Shown: one piece after another, positions 47,101-56,798 of the stretch
Layout of the letters: each line of letters starts with the position of its first letter
How positions within the stretch are numbered: the first letter of the stretch is position 1
DNA from: Sphingobium sp. EM0848
GTDB lineage: Bacteria > Pseudomonadota > Alphaproteobacteria > Sphingomonadales > Sphingomonadaceae
Direction of reading: 5' to 3'
Assembly: GCF_013375555.1 (NCBI RefSeq)
Contig: NZ_JABXWB010000005.1
Location: forward strand, 637,501-701,500
Length of the DNA: 64,000 nucleotides
Notes under the pieces: generated by a model
Told to the model about the DNA's origin: nothing
The model's database searches: none
The model's input: only the letters and a program-made list of their open reading frames with translations
Translations under genes and position numbers: made by a program

Positions 47101-49899
47101 TCATGGCCTTATATTGAACTTCCCATATTGCACATCGATGCGCGGTTCGAGCTGCCGGGCAATGGTCAGGTCGACGCCGCCTTCCTTTTCCCGTCCCATC
47201 CGGTTGAGAATGATGCCCCGCAGATAACGGCTTTCCGCCGTGCCGGGAGCGGCATTCAACACGGCGTTCAGATCCTGCAGCGCCTCTTCATAGCGCGCGA
47301 GACGGAACCAGACGAGCGCGCGACTGTCCAGCGCCTGATAGGCCGAAGTGCTGAGTTCAATGGCGCTCGTGCAATCCTTGAGCGCCGTATCGATCATGAC
47401 CGAACGGGTGGCCTTCACCCAGCATCGGGCGTTCAGCAGGGACGGGCTGCCGGGCTTGTCCGAAATAAGTCCGTCCAGAAGCTTGAGCGCCTCCTGCGGG
47501 TCGCCAAATTCACCGATCAGGTCGGCCTTCATCTGGCGGTAGCCGTCCCGCGCATCGCCGCCGAGCGCTATGCGCTGGTCGAGCAACTCCTTGGCCCGAT
47601 CCAGTTTCCCGGATTCGGCAAGCAGGGTAGAAAGGGTGCTGTTCGCCTGGTCCGATGAAGGATCGAGCGACCGTGCCTTTTCTGCATCCGCCAATGCGTC
47701 CTGCAAGCGTCCCAGGTCCCTCAACACATTGGCGCGCTTGAGGTAGGTGTCCACATCGGGGGCGACGGCAATGGCCTTTGTCAGGTCATCGAGCGCCCCC
47801 GCCTTGTTTCCGATACCGTTCCGCAGGCTGGCCCGTGCCAGATAGCCGCTGACGTCATCGGCATCGGCTCGTGCAATGGCCTGGCCAAAGGTCGTTTCGA
47901 TAGCGGTGATCTGGGTCGCGCCGGCGGGATCGCGTCCGTTCAGCTCCCAGCGCCGCCGCGTGTCCGAAGGCGCGACAATCCGCGGAAGTCGCGCATTCGC
48001 ACTGGCAAGCCGATCACGTTCGGCGGGTATGTCAGCCACCGCGATTTCCGCGCCCGTCGTGTCGAGCCGTTCGTCAACGGTCACAATGCCCTTGTCGATG
48101 CTCATGCTGCGCGTCAGTTCGCGGCCCGCCATCTGCTCGACGGCATTTTGCGCGCCCTCGACGGTGAAGCCCCTGCCGCCATCGGGCAGGCGAAGCTGCA
48201 ACCGGTAACGGATCGATTCCGGGTCCGGCGTTGCCACGGCGATGGTCGACCAGGATGATTTGGCGCGGTCCGGATTGAAATCGACATCGGCAAGGGACCG
48301 GATGACCGACCGCTTCATCTGCTTGTCCTGCCAGGACCAAAGGGTGGTCGTCGCCCCCCTAGCCGTGAGCGTGGTCGTTCCCGCCGTCGCATCGGTTGCC
48401 ATGGTGACGTCGGAATATTGCCCGACCCCGATCATCCGGCTGAAGAACTGGGCGATGAACTGGTCACGCTGCTTGCGGTCGAGCTGGGTCGTGATCAGGT
48501 TCAGACCCGCGGCAGGCTGGCCGCGCAGGACGGCCTTCGCACTGAAGGCGCTGGGCAGGTCGACGCTCGCGCTCTCATCCACATCCATGGAGAGGTCGAG
48601 GGACGGTCGGGCGACCTTGCGCTGGACCAGCGGCATCAAATCGGCGCCAGCCGATCGCAACGGCAGGGCATAGCGGAAGGGCGGGGTATCGCGGATATCC
48701 TCTATCCGGGCCCCCATATCGGTGCCGTCCAGCCAAAGGCTTTCGCCGTCGATCACCGCGCGGACGATGACATGATCGAACGCCGCCGCGCTGGGCAGGC
48801 GGTCATGGACCAGATCGCCCATCTGGCTGTTCACCAGCACCGCTTCCGCCTCGATCCCGGCACCGCGCAGCAACGCCAGCAGCAGCAGCGTCTTGGCCTT
48901 GCAGTCGCCATAGCGCAGGGTCCAGCTGTCCTCCGGCTTCTGGGGCACATAATTGCCGCCATTCATGCCGACGGCGAGGTAGCGGATATTGTCCTGCACG
49001 ATCTGAAGTGCGCGCTGCGCCCGTTCCAGCAGGGAGGATGCGGCCTTCACCTCCGCCAGTTGCTGGCTGAGGGGGCTGCCCTCCCTGATCAGACCATCGG
49101 TGGCATAAAGCGGGGCCATGGTTCTGGAGACAGCCTGCCAATCCGCGAAGGTCGACAGTTCCAGAAAGGGGGCATGACGGAAACGGCCTGGGGCATCGTC
49201 CGGCATGTCGGGCTGCTTGGCGATGGGGAGCGGGACGAGAAGTTCGGTTTGTCCATCGCTGCGCGTGGGTTTGATGGTGACGTCGCTGGCCAAGACCTTC
49301 CAGCGCGCATTGGTTTTCGCATCCCACTGAACCTTGAGCCTGCCAAATCCGACACGCATCGGCGCTGGTATCAGAGGGCTTGTGCTCTGGACATTGCCTG
49401 CCAGCGCAGGGTCCGCCATGGTCACGGAATAGCGCAGCCGCAATATATCGCCCACCTGCAGTCCTTCGACCGGCATGGTGGCCGACAGAAGGCCGCTCAA
49501 CTGACGCTGCTCCAGCCCCTGTTCGCGGCGCAAAACGGTGAAGCTCTTGCCGCCCGCCAGGAGATCGATCTCCTGCCCTGCGCGGAGAATGGCAAGATCG
49601 TGGATGATGAGATCACCCTTGTCGGGCATCCACGGCAGGGTAATCGTCGCGAACTGGCCCAGCATCTCCGCCGATGCGATCCGCGTCGCGGTATCGGAGT
49701 AGATCCAGAGCCGTTGCGCCTCGATGCGCTGCTGATTGTCGAAAATCAAAAGCGCGGGCGCATCGGCATCCTGTTTCGTCAAATCCAGTGCCGCCTTGTT
49801 CACCCAGGCAGGCGCGGCCTGATGCAACGGCACCTCGCCGGCATGGGCCGCGACGACAGGCACAAACAACGCGGCCATCGCCAGCAGCGGCTTCGACAT
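47101..49899 (-). CDS. DUF3857/transglutaminase-like protein with C-terminal TPR repeats
   Basis: A 932-residue secreted protein. A signal peptide (AALFVPVVAAHAG) and a DUF3857 beta domain (about 55-230) precede a transglutaminase-like core (about 290-400) with the Cys in YGDCKAKTLLLLALLRGAGI, the His in AFDHVIV and the Asp in LWLDGTD. A second beta region and TPR-like repeats (about 690-900, GIGNKAGALDDLTKAIAVAPDVDTYLKRANVLRDLGRLQDAL) follow. The family is widespread in sphingomonads and Bacteroidetes; its substrate is unknown. The catalytic triad residues appear intact. It is convergent with the beta-lactamase gene. Confidence 0.85.
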   Translation of the reverse strand: MSKPLLAMAALFVPVVAAHAGEVPLHQAAPAWVNKAALDLTKQDADAPALLIFDNQQRIEAQRLWIYSDTATRIASAEMLGQFATITLPWMPDKGDLIIHDLAILRAGQEIDLLAGGKSFTVLRREQGLEQRQLSGLLSATMPVEGLQVGDILRLRYSVTMADPALAGNVQSTSPLIPAPMRVGFGRLKVQWDAKTNARWKVLASDVTIKPTRSDGQTELLVPLPIAKQPDMPDDAPGRFRHAPFLELSTFADWQAVSRTMAPLYATDGLIREGSPLSQQLAEVKAASSLLERAQRALQIVQDNIRYLAVGMNGGNYVPQKPEDSWTLRYGDCKAKTLLLLALLRGAGIEAEAVLVNSQMGDLVHDRLPSAAAFDHVIVRAVIDGESLWLDGTDMGARIEDIRDTPPFRYALPLRSAGADLMPLVQRKVARPSLDLSMDVDESASVDLPSAFSAKAVLRGQPAAGLNLITTQLDRKQRDQFIAQFFSRMIGVGQYSDVTMATDATAGTTTLTARGATTTLWSWQDKQMKRSVIRSLADVDFNPDRAKSSWSTIAVATPDPESIRYRLQLRLPDGGRGFTVEGAQNAVEQMAGRELTRSMSIDKGIVTVDERLDTTGAEIAVADIPAERDRLASANARLPRIVAPSDTRRRWELNGRDPAGATQITAIETTFGQAIARADADDVSGYLARASLRNGIGNKAGALDDLTKAIAVAPDVDTYLKRANVLRDLGRLQDALADAEKARSLDPSSDQANSTLSTLLAESGKLDRAKELLDQRIALGGDARDGYRQMKADLIGEFGDPQEALKLLDGLISDKPGSPSLLNARCWVKATRSVMIDTALKDCTSAIELSTSAYQALDSRALVWFRLARYEEALQDLNAVLNAAPGTAESRYLRGIILNRMGREKEGGVDLTIARQLEPRIDVQYGKFNIRP

Positions 49900-50191
49900 A
49901 ATAATGGAACTCCCCCGATTGGACGCATGATGTGCCCGGAGAAATCAAATAGTTGCAACAATTGGGCGACGCAAGGGGAGCGGGCGGGCCAGAGCGGTCC
50001 TTTGACCGGCCGCCGGATTGGCGAGCCGATGATCGCGAAAAAAAAGGCCGATCTTTCGACCGGCCTACTGAGTTTAGGAGAGGATGCCTGAAAGGCACCC
50101 CCCAAATGGTCCGTCCCGCCCGATATGGCAAATGCGAAGGGCGACGCCGTGATTGCGTCTGCTGCAATCCTGCCCGCGCGGGGATAACAAA
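49900..50191. other. Gene-free gap with hairpins
   Basis: No supported gene. A hairpin AGGCCG/CGGCCT around 50048-50072 has eight A residues on its left, so it would read as a minus-strand terminator. Confidence 0.4.
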
Positions 50192-50225
50192 ATGGCGCGC
50201 ACCCGCGAAGGCAGGTGCGCGCCAT
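50192..50225 (-). terminator. Terminator downstream of the HU gene
   Basis: A perfect 12-bp stem ATGGCGCGCACC/GGTGCGCGCCAT with a 10-base loop is followed on the minus strand by TTTGTTATC. It lies 66 bases past the HU stop. Confidence 0.75.
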
Positions 50226-50291
50226 GTGCAACGGAAAGCATCATCGCGCCGGATCGAAGCGTGAAGCCCCGACCATCGGCGCGCTTTGCCT

Positions 50292-50567
50292 TTAGCCGTT
50301 CAGCTGGTCCTTCACGGCCTTGGCCGGGGTGAAGGTCAGCTTCTTGGAAGCGGCGATCTGGATCACAGCGCCGGTCGAAGGATTGCGGCCTTCGCGGGCG
50401 GGCTGGTCCTTGACCTTGAACTTGCCAAATCCGTTCAGCGAAATTTCGTTGCCCTGCGTCGCAGCACCGGCAATCGCGGTGAAGACGCTGTCGACATATT
50501 TGCGTGCATCGGCCTTGGTCAGGCCGTGGTCGGCAGCCAGTGCTTCGGCGAGTTCAGCGTTATTCAT
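50292..50567 (-). CDS. HU-family nucleoid protein
   Basis: A 91-residue HU/IHF-family DNA-binding protein. The N-terminal helices (MNNAELAEALAADHGLTKADARKYVDSVF) and the beta-arm region with NGFGKFKVKDQPAREGRNPSTGAVIQIAASKKLTFTPAKAVK are canonical for HU (RNPSTG at the arm tip). It bends and compacts DNA as a dimer. AAAGGGAGA precedes the ATG. This is a third predicted nucleoid protein gene in the window besides the two MucR-like genes. Confidence 0.93.
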   Translation of the reverse strand: MNNAELAEALAADHGLTKADARKYVDSVFTAIAGAATQGNEISLNGFGKFKVKDQPAREGRNPSTGAVIQIAASKKLTFTPAKAVKDQLNG

Positions 50568-50920
50568 AATCGTCTCCCTTTCGTGGACGGATGGTCTTAA
50601 CCTGACTCATCGCACTCAACCAGTCCCTTTGAGGGCGTTCATCCCCGAAAAACAGCGATAAAATCGACTTATTTTCGCTTTTTCGGTCCAAATTCGGATG
50701 CCGGGGCCTTCGCATGGGGGGATTTGTCGCTCCATTCGCCCGGTCGAGTTGCACCGAAATGGTGGCGATTGTCGCGTCGCCGGGCATGTTATGGCCAGCT
50801 TCCCGCCTCTTTTTCGCCTTTCCGAAAGCTTGCCGAAACAACCGATCCGGGCGTGGTTCTCCGTGAAGGCGCTGCCCTTTTCGCCTATCCTCGCGCGCGG
50901 ATCCGGGGTGGCAAGGGACG
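50568..50920. other. Gene-free gap upstream of HU
   Basis: No supported gene. An AT-rich segment (about 50640-50700, TTATTTTCGCTTTTTCGG) probably contains the HU promoter. Confidence 0.4.
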
Positions 50921-51615
50921 ATGGACAGCTTTATCGGAACGGTGAAGGATTTGGCGCTGGCGTTGCTGCCCGGCCTGCTGCTTCTGACGGCAGCGGCGGC
51001 GCAGGATCGCGCGCCGGGCCCCGGGCACGGCGCAGTCCGCGCCGATCATCGACCCCGACCGGGTGGAACCGCAGATCGCGCCGGTCGCGCCGCGGGCGAC
51101 CCAGCCCGCCCCCTCGGTCCAGCTCGCCCCGCCGCCACCCTCCGCCGCCGCCCCTTATACCGGCCGCCCAGCTGGCGGCGGATGTGCTGTAAGGCATCGC
51201 CCAGTCGGTCAGTGCGGCCTATGCGAAGAGCGACATTGCCTATTTTCCGTCTCCATCCCGGCGCAGATGCCGACCGACGGCGTGCTGACGATCCGGCTGG
51301 TCGAGGGGCGGGTGCGCGACTATCGGCAGGCGTGCCTCTCCCCCAGCATGCCCACCCGCCTGATCGCCGCTCATAGGTGGCGGCTGATGCGCGAAGCGCA
51401 CGCTGGAACGCACCCTGTCGCTGTTGCGGGACGTTCCCGGCCAGCCCGTTGATGCGCAGGTCCAGCAACTGGCCCAGCCCGTCGATCTGCAGATCGGTCT
51501 GCTGCTCTACAAGAGCGGCATCAGCAATGTGGTGGAGGGGGTGCAGGCGCAGCTCTCCATCACCGTCAACGGCCTGCTGCGCGAAGGGGACAGCACCCGC
51601 CTGCCGGGCTATCTG
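50921..51615 (+). pseudogene. Decayed two-partner-secretion (ShlB/FhaC-type) transporter gene
   Basis: Remnant of a ShlB-like outer-membrane transporter spread over three frames. It shows a signal peptide (MDSFIGTVKDLALALLPGLL), a frameshift near 51010-51025 into APIIDPDRVEPQIAPVAP, a proline-rich linker, then in a third frame AAQLAADVL-stop-GIAQSVSAAYAKSDIAYF (TAA at about 51190). Another shift gives the POTRA_2-like SVSIPAQMPTDGVLTIRLVEGRVRDY, then LLRDVPGQPVDAQVQQL and VNGLLREGDSTRLPG. The barrel is missing. Several independent frameshifts and a stop show that it is not a sequencing slip in one place. Confidence 0.6.
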
Positions 51616-51978
51616 CCCTATCCCCATCGGCACGCGAATGGCGAGCTTGCTTTCCATGCCCACCGCATCGCGGGGGATGAGCGCCCCGGCGGCCAAATCC
51701 TGCGTCGCGCCCTTGCCCAACACTTTAGCGGCGGTCGCGGCCTGAGGATGAAGCGCTGGATCGCCCGGCGCATTGCGGATCATGGCGGCGGCGATGGTTT
51801 CGCCGGTGCGGACCGGACGCTGCGCGAGCAGCACGGTCGGTATTGGCGCTTTCATGGGCGGGGCGGTCGCACCGACATTGCGCGCCATGGCGGCCCCGTT
51901 GCTGAGCTTGCGGACGCCGAGGACCAGAAAGACGCAAGCTGCCGCCAGTCCACAGCCGATGTTCAAACCCAGGCGCAT
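51616..51978 (-). pseudogene. Truncated CpaB-like (Flp pilus assembly) gene remnant
   Basis: The minus strand encodes an N-terminal membrane segment (IGCGLAAACVFLVLGV) and a SAF-like stretch (IPTVLLAQRPVRTGETIAAAMIRNAPGDPA ... AAGALIPRDAVG) that resembles the start of CpaB. After about 120 residues the similarity stops at about 51616-51622, where the decayed transporter begins on the opposite strand. The open frame continues as meaningless antisense of that remnant. The assignment to CpaB rests on a short region. Confidence 0.4.
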
Positions 51979-52242
51979 TGTATTTCCCCCATGCGCACCT
52001 TGCGCGAACGCAAAGCGCCTTATTCGGGGAAATTCATGGTCTTGGGGCCATTGTCAGGGCATGAAAGAAGCAACCGTAACGGCGCAAAGCATGGCTGTGC
52101 CGGAAAGGCGGTTTTGCGTATCAACGTCCGGCTTTTCCCGGTCCTGGCCACGCAAAACACCATCCAGAGCGCGCGTAATTGGTCCGAAATGGTTTCAGTT
52201 AATCCATGATGAGGGGCCAAGGCCCCCCACGTCCTCGTTCAT

Positions 52243-53280
52243 TCAGGCATCCACCGTAATCACGCCACGCCGGATCTGGTCCAGTTCGATGCTTTCGAAC
52301 AGCGCCTGGAAATTGCCGTTGCCAAAGCCTTCATTGCCCTTGCGCTGGATGATCTCGAAAAAGATCGGCCCGAACATATTCTCGGTAAAGATCTGGAGCA
52401 AAATGCCCTCGTCACCTACATTGCCGTCGATCAGGATGCGGTTCTTCTTCAGCCTCTCCAGATCCTCGCCATGGCCGGGCACGCGCTTGTCGACCAGTTC
52501 ATAATAGGTCTCGATCGTGTCCTGCAGCTTCACGTCCCGCGCCCGCAGCCTTTCCACCGTGTCATAGATATTGTCGGTGGTCAGCGCGAGATGCTGAATA
52601 CCCTCGCCATGATATTGGCGGATGAATTCCTCGATCTGGCTCTTGTCATCCTGACTTTCGTTCAGGGGAATGCGGATCGCCTTGTCCGGGGCGATCATCG
52701 CCTGGCTGAACAGGCCGGTCGCCTGCCCCTTGATATCGAAATATTTCTGTTCCTCGAAGCCGAAGAGCGTACGGTAGAACTGGCTCCACACCCGCATCTG
52801 CCCGCGCCGGACATTGTGCGTCAAATGGTCGAGCAGGTCGAGGCCGACATTGTTCTTCGCCTCGGCCTCCCGCCAGCCGGGAAACTCCGCCCAGTCGGCG
52901 TAGAGATCTTCCCCATCCTTGATGAAATAAAGATAGGAACCGCCAATCCCCTGAATGACCGTGTCATCTTCGTCAGTCGGCTTGGCGCCATGCTCCAGCG
53001 CCCATGCCATCGCTGCCTGCGGATCGGCCACGCGAAAGGCCATGGCGCTCGCGGACGGACCATGCTCGCCCCGGAAAGCTGCAACCCGCCCCGCATCGTC
53101 GCGGTTCAGCATCAGGTTGATGCGCCCCTGCTTGTAGCGGGTGATATTCTTGGTCGGATGCCGGTGGCTCGCTACGAACCCCAATTGTTCGAACTGCCGT
53201 CCCATGGCTTCGGGATCTGGGGAGGTAAATTCGACGAACTCGAAACCGTTAAGGCCCAGCGGATTGATGTTGTCAGCCAT
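52243..53280 (-). CDS. hppD: 4-hydroxyphenylpyruvate dioxygenase
   Basis: A 345-residue Fe(II) dioxygenase that turns 4-hydroxyphenylpyruvate into homogentisate. It has two VOC-like halves. The iron ligands lie in NVGLDLLDHLTHNVRRGQM (His), YHGEGIQHLALTT (His) and the C-terminal ENMFGPIFFEIIQRKGNEGFGNGNF (Glu), and the end LFESIELDQIRRGVI is canonical. AGAGGA precedes the ATG at 53280. It is the third step of the Phe/Tyr pathway encoded by the next two genes upstream. Homogentisate dioxygenase is not in the window. Confidence 0.95.
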   Translation of the reverse strand: MADNINPLGLNGFEFVEFTSPDPEAMGRQFEQLGFVASHRHPTKNITRYKQGRINLMLNRDDAGRVAAFRGEHGPSASAMAFRVADPQAAMAWALEHGAKPTDEDDTVIQGIGGSYLYFIKDGEDLYADWAEFPGWREAEAKNNVGLDLLDHLTHNVRRGQMRVWSQFYRTLFGFEEQKYFDIKGQATGLFSQAMIAPDKAIRIPLNESQDDKSQIEEFIRQYHGEGIQHLALTTDNIYDTVERLRARDVKLQDTIETYYELVDKRVPGHGEDLERLKKNRILIDGNVGDEGILLQIFTENMFGPIFFEIIQRKGNEGFGNGNFQALFESIELDQIRRGVITVDA

Positions 53281-53297
53281 GCAGGCGATCCTCTCGA

Positions 53298-54482
53298 TTA
53301 GGCTAAATAGGGCGCGACGCCCGCGACAAAGATGGGAATATTTTCCGGCGTCAGGCCCGCAATATTGATGCGGCCATTGCCCGCCATGTAGATGCCATGG
53401 TCCCGGCGCAGCGCTTCCACCGCATCGGGACCCAGCGGCAACAGGGCGAACATGCCCCGCTGGTCGCCAATGGCGGCAAGGCGCGGATGGCTGGCCGCCA
53501 ACGCCATGCGCAGCTCGTTGATCCGCGCCCGCATCGCGTCCAGCTCTGCCGCCCAATCGGCGCGCAAGGCCGCATTCTCGAGTACCAGCCGCACCACCGC
53601 TGCGCCATGATCGGGCGGCATCGACCAGAGCGAGCGCGCCAGCGTCAGCAGATTGCCACGCACCGGATCGGTGGAGATCGACTGCACCCACAGCGCGCCG
53701 ACGCGCTCCCGGTACAGGCCGAAATTCTTGTCGCAGCTATAGGCGATCACCGCTTCCGGCAGCGCGCGCAACAGGCCCCGCATCGCCGCCGCATCCGCGT
53801 CCAGCCCATCGCCCAGCCCCTGATAGGCAAGGTCGATGAACGGCAGCAGACCCCGTCGCTCACACAGTCGTGCGATCTCTCGCCATTGCTCGCCGGAAAA
53901 GTCCGCGCCGGTCGGATTATGGCAGCAGCCATGCAGCAACAGCACGTCGCCCGCCTGCGCGTCGCCCAAATCCTCGATCATCGCATCGAAATCGATCGCT
54001 GCGCTCGCGACGTCGAAAAAGCGGTGCGTCTGGACCGGCAGCCCCGCATCCCGGAAGATCGGCGCATGATTGGGCCATGTCGGCGTGCCGATCCAGACGG
54101 TGGCCCCCGGACGGCTGCGCGCGATCAGCTCTGCGCCCAGCCTTAACGCTCCGGTCCCGCCGGGCGTCTGCACGCCGGTCAGCCGGTCTGTTCCGGCTCC
54201 GAACACGACCTCTGCCAGCAATGCGGCAAAGCACCCATCGCCTTCCGTGCCCAGATAGGATTTCGATTCCTGCTGCTCGACAAGCATCGCCTCGGCTACC
54301 TTGACCGCGCGCATCACCGGCGTCTGCCCCAGATCGTCGCGGAACATGCCGATGCCCAGGTCCATCTTCCCTGGCCGCGCATCCGCTCGATGCAGCCCGA
54401 TCAGCGCCAGCAGGGCATCGGCCGGCTGCGCCGTCAGCCCGCCGAAAAAGGAGCGTTCCTCTACCAGATCATGCGTCAGCAT
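53298..54482 (-). CDS. Aromatic amino acid aminotransferase (aspartate aminotransferase fold)
   Basis: A 394-residue class I PLP aminotransferase of the TyrB/AspC group: LDLGIGMFRDD-like start, QTPGGTGALRLGAEL, WPNHAPIF, HGCCHNPTGADFS, the PLP lysine in SCDKNFGLYRERVGAL, and a C-terminal Arg in GNGRINIAGL. Encoded between phhA and hppD with a 7-base overlap with phhA, it most likely converts tyrosine to 4-hydroxyphenylpyruvate. Confidence 0.9.
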   Translation of the reverse strand: MLTHDLVEERSFFGGLTAQPADALLALIGLHRADARPGKMDLGIGMFRDDLGQTPVMRAVKVAEAMLVEQQESKSYLGTEGDGCFAALLAEVVFGAGTDRLTGVQTPGGTGALRLGAELIARSRPGATVWIGTPTWPNHAPIFRDAGLPVQTHRFFDVASAAIDFDAMIEDLGDAQAGDVLLLHGCCHNPTGADFSGEQWREIARLCERRGLLPFIDLAYQGLGDGLDADAAAMRGLLRALPEAVIAYSCDKNFGLYRERVGALWVQSISTDPVRGNLLTLARSLWSMPPDHGAAVVRLVLENAALRADWAAELDAMRARINELRMALAASHPRLAAIGDQRGMFALLPLGPDAVEALRRDHGIYMAGNGRINIAGLTPENIPIFVAGVAPYLA

Positions 54483-55339
54483 GGCAGTTTCGCTCGCGCA
54501 TAATCCTGCGTCCCGCGATGAAAGACCCGATCCTCCGGCAACACCGCATCGGGCGCGAGATCGCTTGTCCCTTCCAATTTCCGATAAATGGGGCCGAAAT
54601 CCACGTCTGAAGTCTTGCGCAAAAGATCCTCGAAACTGTCGATGACGAAATAGCTCTGCTGATAGTCATCGATGCGATATTCCGTCCGCATCAACCGCTT
54701 GAGATCGAAACCGATCCGATTGGGTGAGGCATCGTCCAGCGCAAAAACGGACTCGCCATAGGAGGAGACTATGCCCGCCCCGTAAAGCTGCAACGCGCCC
54801 TCGCGCCGCATCAGTCCGAACTCCACCGTGTACCAGTAAAGCCGCGCCAGATGATCGATCGCCCCCATATGGTCGGCGCGCAATCCACCCTCGCCATAGG
54901 CCTGCATATAGTCCGCAAAGGCCGGATGGGTGAGCAGCGGTACATGGCCGAAGACATCGTGGAAGACGTCCGGTTCCTGCAGGTAATCGATCTGTTCGGG
55001 CTTGCGGATGAAGCGTCCGGCGACGAAGCGCCGATTGGCGAGATGTTCGAAAAACACCCGGTCGGGGACCAGTCCGGGCACCGCCACCACCTGCCAGCCG
55101 GTGCGTCGCATCAGCCGCTCCGACAATTCGGCGAAGTCAGGGATGCCGGGTCGGGTCATCCGCAATATGTCCAGTCCTTCGAGAAATTCCGGCACGACGC
55201 GCCCCGGCAGCATCGCTGCCTGCCGCTCGAAAAGCCGATCCCACATCGCATGTTCTTCCGCGGTATAGGCGGTCCAGTCCTGCGGAACTGTCCAGTCCGC
55301 AGCCGCGCCTTCGGGAAGTGCCAGTTGAGCCTTTGCCAT
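54476..55339 (-). CDS. phhA: Phenylalanine 4-monooxygenase
   Basis: A 287-residue bacterial pterin-dependent hydroxylase that makes tyrosine from phenylalanine. The catalytic core is evident: EPDVFHDVFGHVPLLTHPAFADYM (two iron His), LARLYWYTVEFGLM (iron Glu), YGAGIVSSYGESVFAL and the C-terminal SDVDFGPIYRKL. There is no N-terminal ACT regulatory domain, as usual in bacteria. It is first of a minus-strand phhA-aminotransferase-hppD operon. A pterin carbinolamine dehydratase gene is not nearby. The AT-rich divergent gap to 55589 probably holds the promoter. Confidence 0.95.
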   Translation of the reverse strand: MAKAQLALPEGAAADWTVPQDWTAYTAEEHAMWDRLFERQAAMLPGRVVPEFLEGLDILRMTRPGIPDFAELSERLMRRTGWQVVAVPGLVPDRVFFEHLANRRFVAGRFIRKPEQIDYLQEPDVFHDVFGHVPLLTHPAFADYMQAYGEGGLRADHMGAIDHLARLYWYTVEFGLMRREGALQLYGAGIVSSYGESVFALDDASPNRIGFDLKRLMRTEYRIDDYQQSYFVIDSFEDLLRKTSDVDFGPIYRKLEGTSDLAPDAVLPEDRVFHRGTQDYARAKLPC

Positions 55340-55588
55340 GGTCAGCCTTATCGCACGCCCGGCCGGAAATAGGGTTTCAATTTCGCGCCGATCCTCTGAT
55401 TTTGTGAAACAGTATCATCACTATTTATGAAAATATGAAAGAAAATCATCAAAACCTGTCGGACGATTTTGATTCCTTCTCCTGGAACATCTATTTCCCG
55501 ATGGCAGTCTGGCTTTCACGTCCTCCCATTTGGGAGGCGGCAACGTCGATCGGGCTGCTAGGATCGGCATGCAAACAGGAGAGAGAGA

Positions 55589-56677
55589 ATGAGCGACGAT
55601 TCCGTGATCAACGGCGAAGCCTGGCGCGCTTTCTGCGGCGAACTGGCCGATCTGGGGGATATCATCCTTGCGCCCGGTAATCCCGCGACCCCGCTCGACC
55701 GCGTGGAGGGCTTTCGCTATCTGACACGATTGCTGCGTCTGGGACTGGAACAGCATGTTGAGGCGCGGGACCCCAGCTTTCCCTTCTTCTATCAACTGAG
55801 CCATACGACGGGGAAGATCGGCGCGGACAATCCTGACAATGTTTACTGGAATGCGCGCATCAGCGGCGAATTCGACTATCGCCTGACCGTGAAGCGCGGG
55901 ACGATGGCCTATCTGTCGATTGTCGCGAACGCCTTCCGCTATCATGAGGACGGCACCAACAAGGCGACCGGCACGCTGATCGACGAGGACATCGAATGGG
56001 GTCCCGACGGCGTGGTGGAGATCATCGCCAGCACCAGGCCGCAACCGAAGAACTGGCTGCGGCTGGAACCGGATGCCAGCATGATCATCGTGCGGCAAAG
56101 CTATCTCGACCGGACCAAGGAAAAGCCCGGCGAGTTCAGGATAGAGCGCATCGGCGGACCGGCCACGCCCGCCCCGCTCGACGCATCGGCCCTGGCCGCC
56201 GGACTGAAGGAGACGACCGCCTTCGTGCGCGGGATTGTCCACACCTTCATCGACTGGTCGAAACGGTTCCGGGGAACGCCCAATATATTTCCCGACATCG
56301 ATCAGTCGATGTTCCAGAAGGGGGGTGGGGCCAAGGACATATATTATGCGCATGCCTATTGGAAACTGGCGCCGGATGAGGCCTGGGTGATCGAAGTGAC
56401 GCCGCCGAAATGCTACTACTGGAATTTCCAGGTCGATAATTGGTGGATGGAATCGCTCGACTACCGCTTCCTCGCCGTCACGGTGAACCAGAGCACCGCG
56501 CGGCTCGAGCCGGACGGCCGCCTCATCATGGTGGTCGCGGCGGAGGACCCGGGTTTCGGCAACTGGCTCGATACCGCCGGCCATGGCGAGGGCACGGCCC
56601 TGCTGCGCTGGGCCGGGGCGACCGAACATCCGCTGCCCTCCGCCAAAGTCGTCAAGCTGAAGGACATCCGGAAATAA
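55589..56677 (+). CDS. DUF1214 domain protein
   Basis: A 362-residue soluble protein with the DUF1214 fold in its C-terminal half (DIYYAHAYWKLAPDEAWVIEVTPPKCYYWNFQVDNWWMESLDY, read in parts) and an N-terminal DUF1254-like region. There is no signal peptide. The biochemical role of the family is unknown; it is frequent in organisms that degrade aromatic or steroid compounds. GAGAGAGA precedes the ATG. It is divergent from phhA and followed 11 bases later by the family II repeat. Confidence 0.75.
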   Translation: MSDDSVINGEAWRAFCGELADLGDIILAPGNPATPLDRVEGFRYLTRLLRLGLEQHVEARDPSFPFFYQLSHTTGKIGADNPDNVYWNARISGEFDYRLTVKRGTMAYLSIVANAFRYHEDGTNKATGTLIDEDIEWGPDGVVEIIASTRPQPKNWLRLEPDASMIIVRQSYLDRTKEKPGEFRIERIGGPATPAPLDASALAAGLKETTAFVRGIVHTFIDWSKRFRGTPNIFPDIDQSMFQKGGGAKDIYYAHAYWKLAPDEAWVIEVTPPKCYYWNFQVDNWWMESLDYRFLAVTVNQSTARLEPDGRLIMVVAAEDPGFGNWLDTAGHGEGTALLRWAGATEHPLPSAKVVKLKDIRK

Positions 56678-56688
56678 AATCGTCCTGT

Positions 56689-56793
56689 TAGAGCGATTTC
56701 CAAGCAATCGAAATCGATTGCTGGTTAAGAAATCGCGGTAAAACAATAAACCAGAGCGGTTGATCTGATCCCATCAGATCGAAAACCGCTCTA
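56689..56793 (-). repeat. Bipartite hairpin repeat, family II, copy 2 (inverted)
   Basis: Reverse complement of 15534-15638 with two adjacent differences (GG for AT in the linker) over 105 bp. It lies between the DUF1214 gene and the end of the double-TetR gene, in a convergent intergenic gap. Confidence 0.9.
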
Positions 56794-56798
56794 AGGCT

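Noticed and set aside
49953..50264. 103-codon plus-strand ORF before HU
   Set aside because: It spans two hairpins and has no family match; the hairpins are better read as minus-strand terminators.
51046..51978. 310-codon minus-strand ORF as an intact CpaB gene
   Set aside because: Only the first 120 or so residues look like CpaB; the rest is the antisense of the decayed transporter, so it is a truncated remnant.
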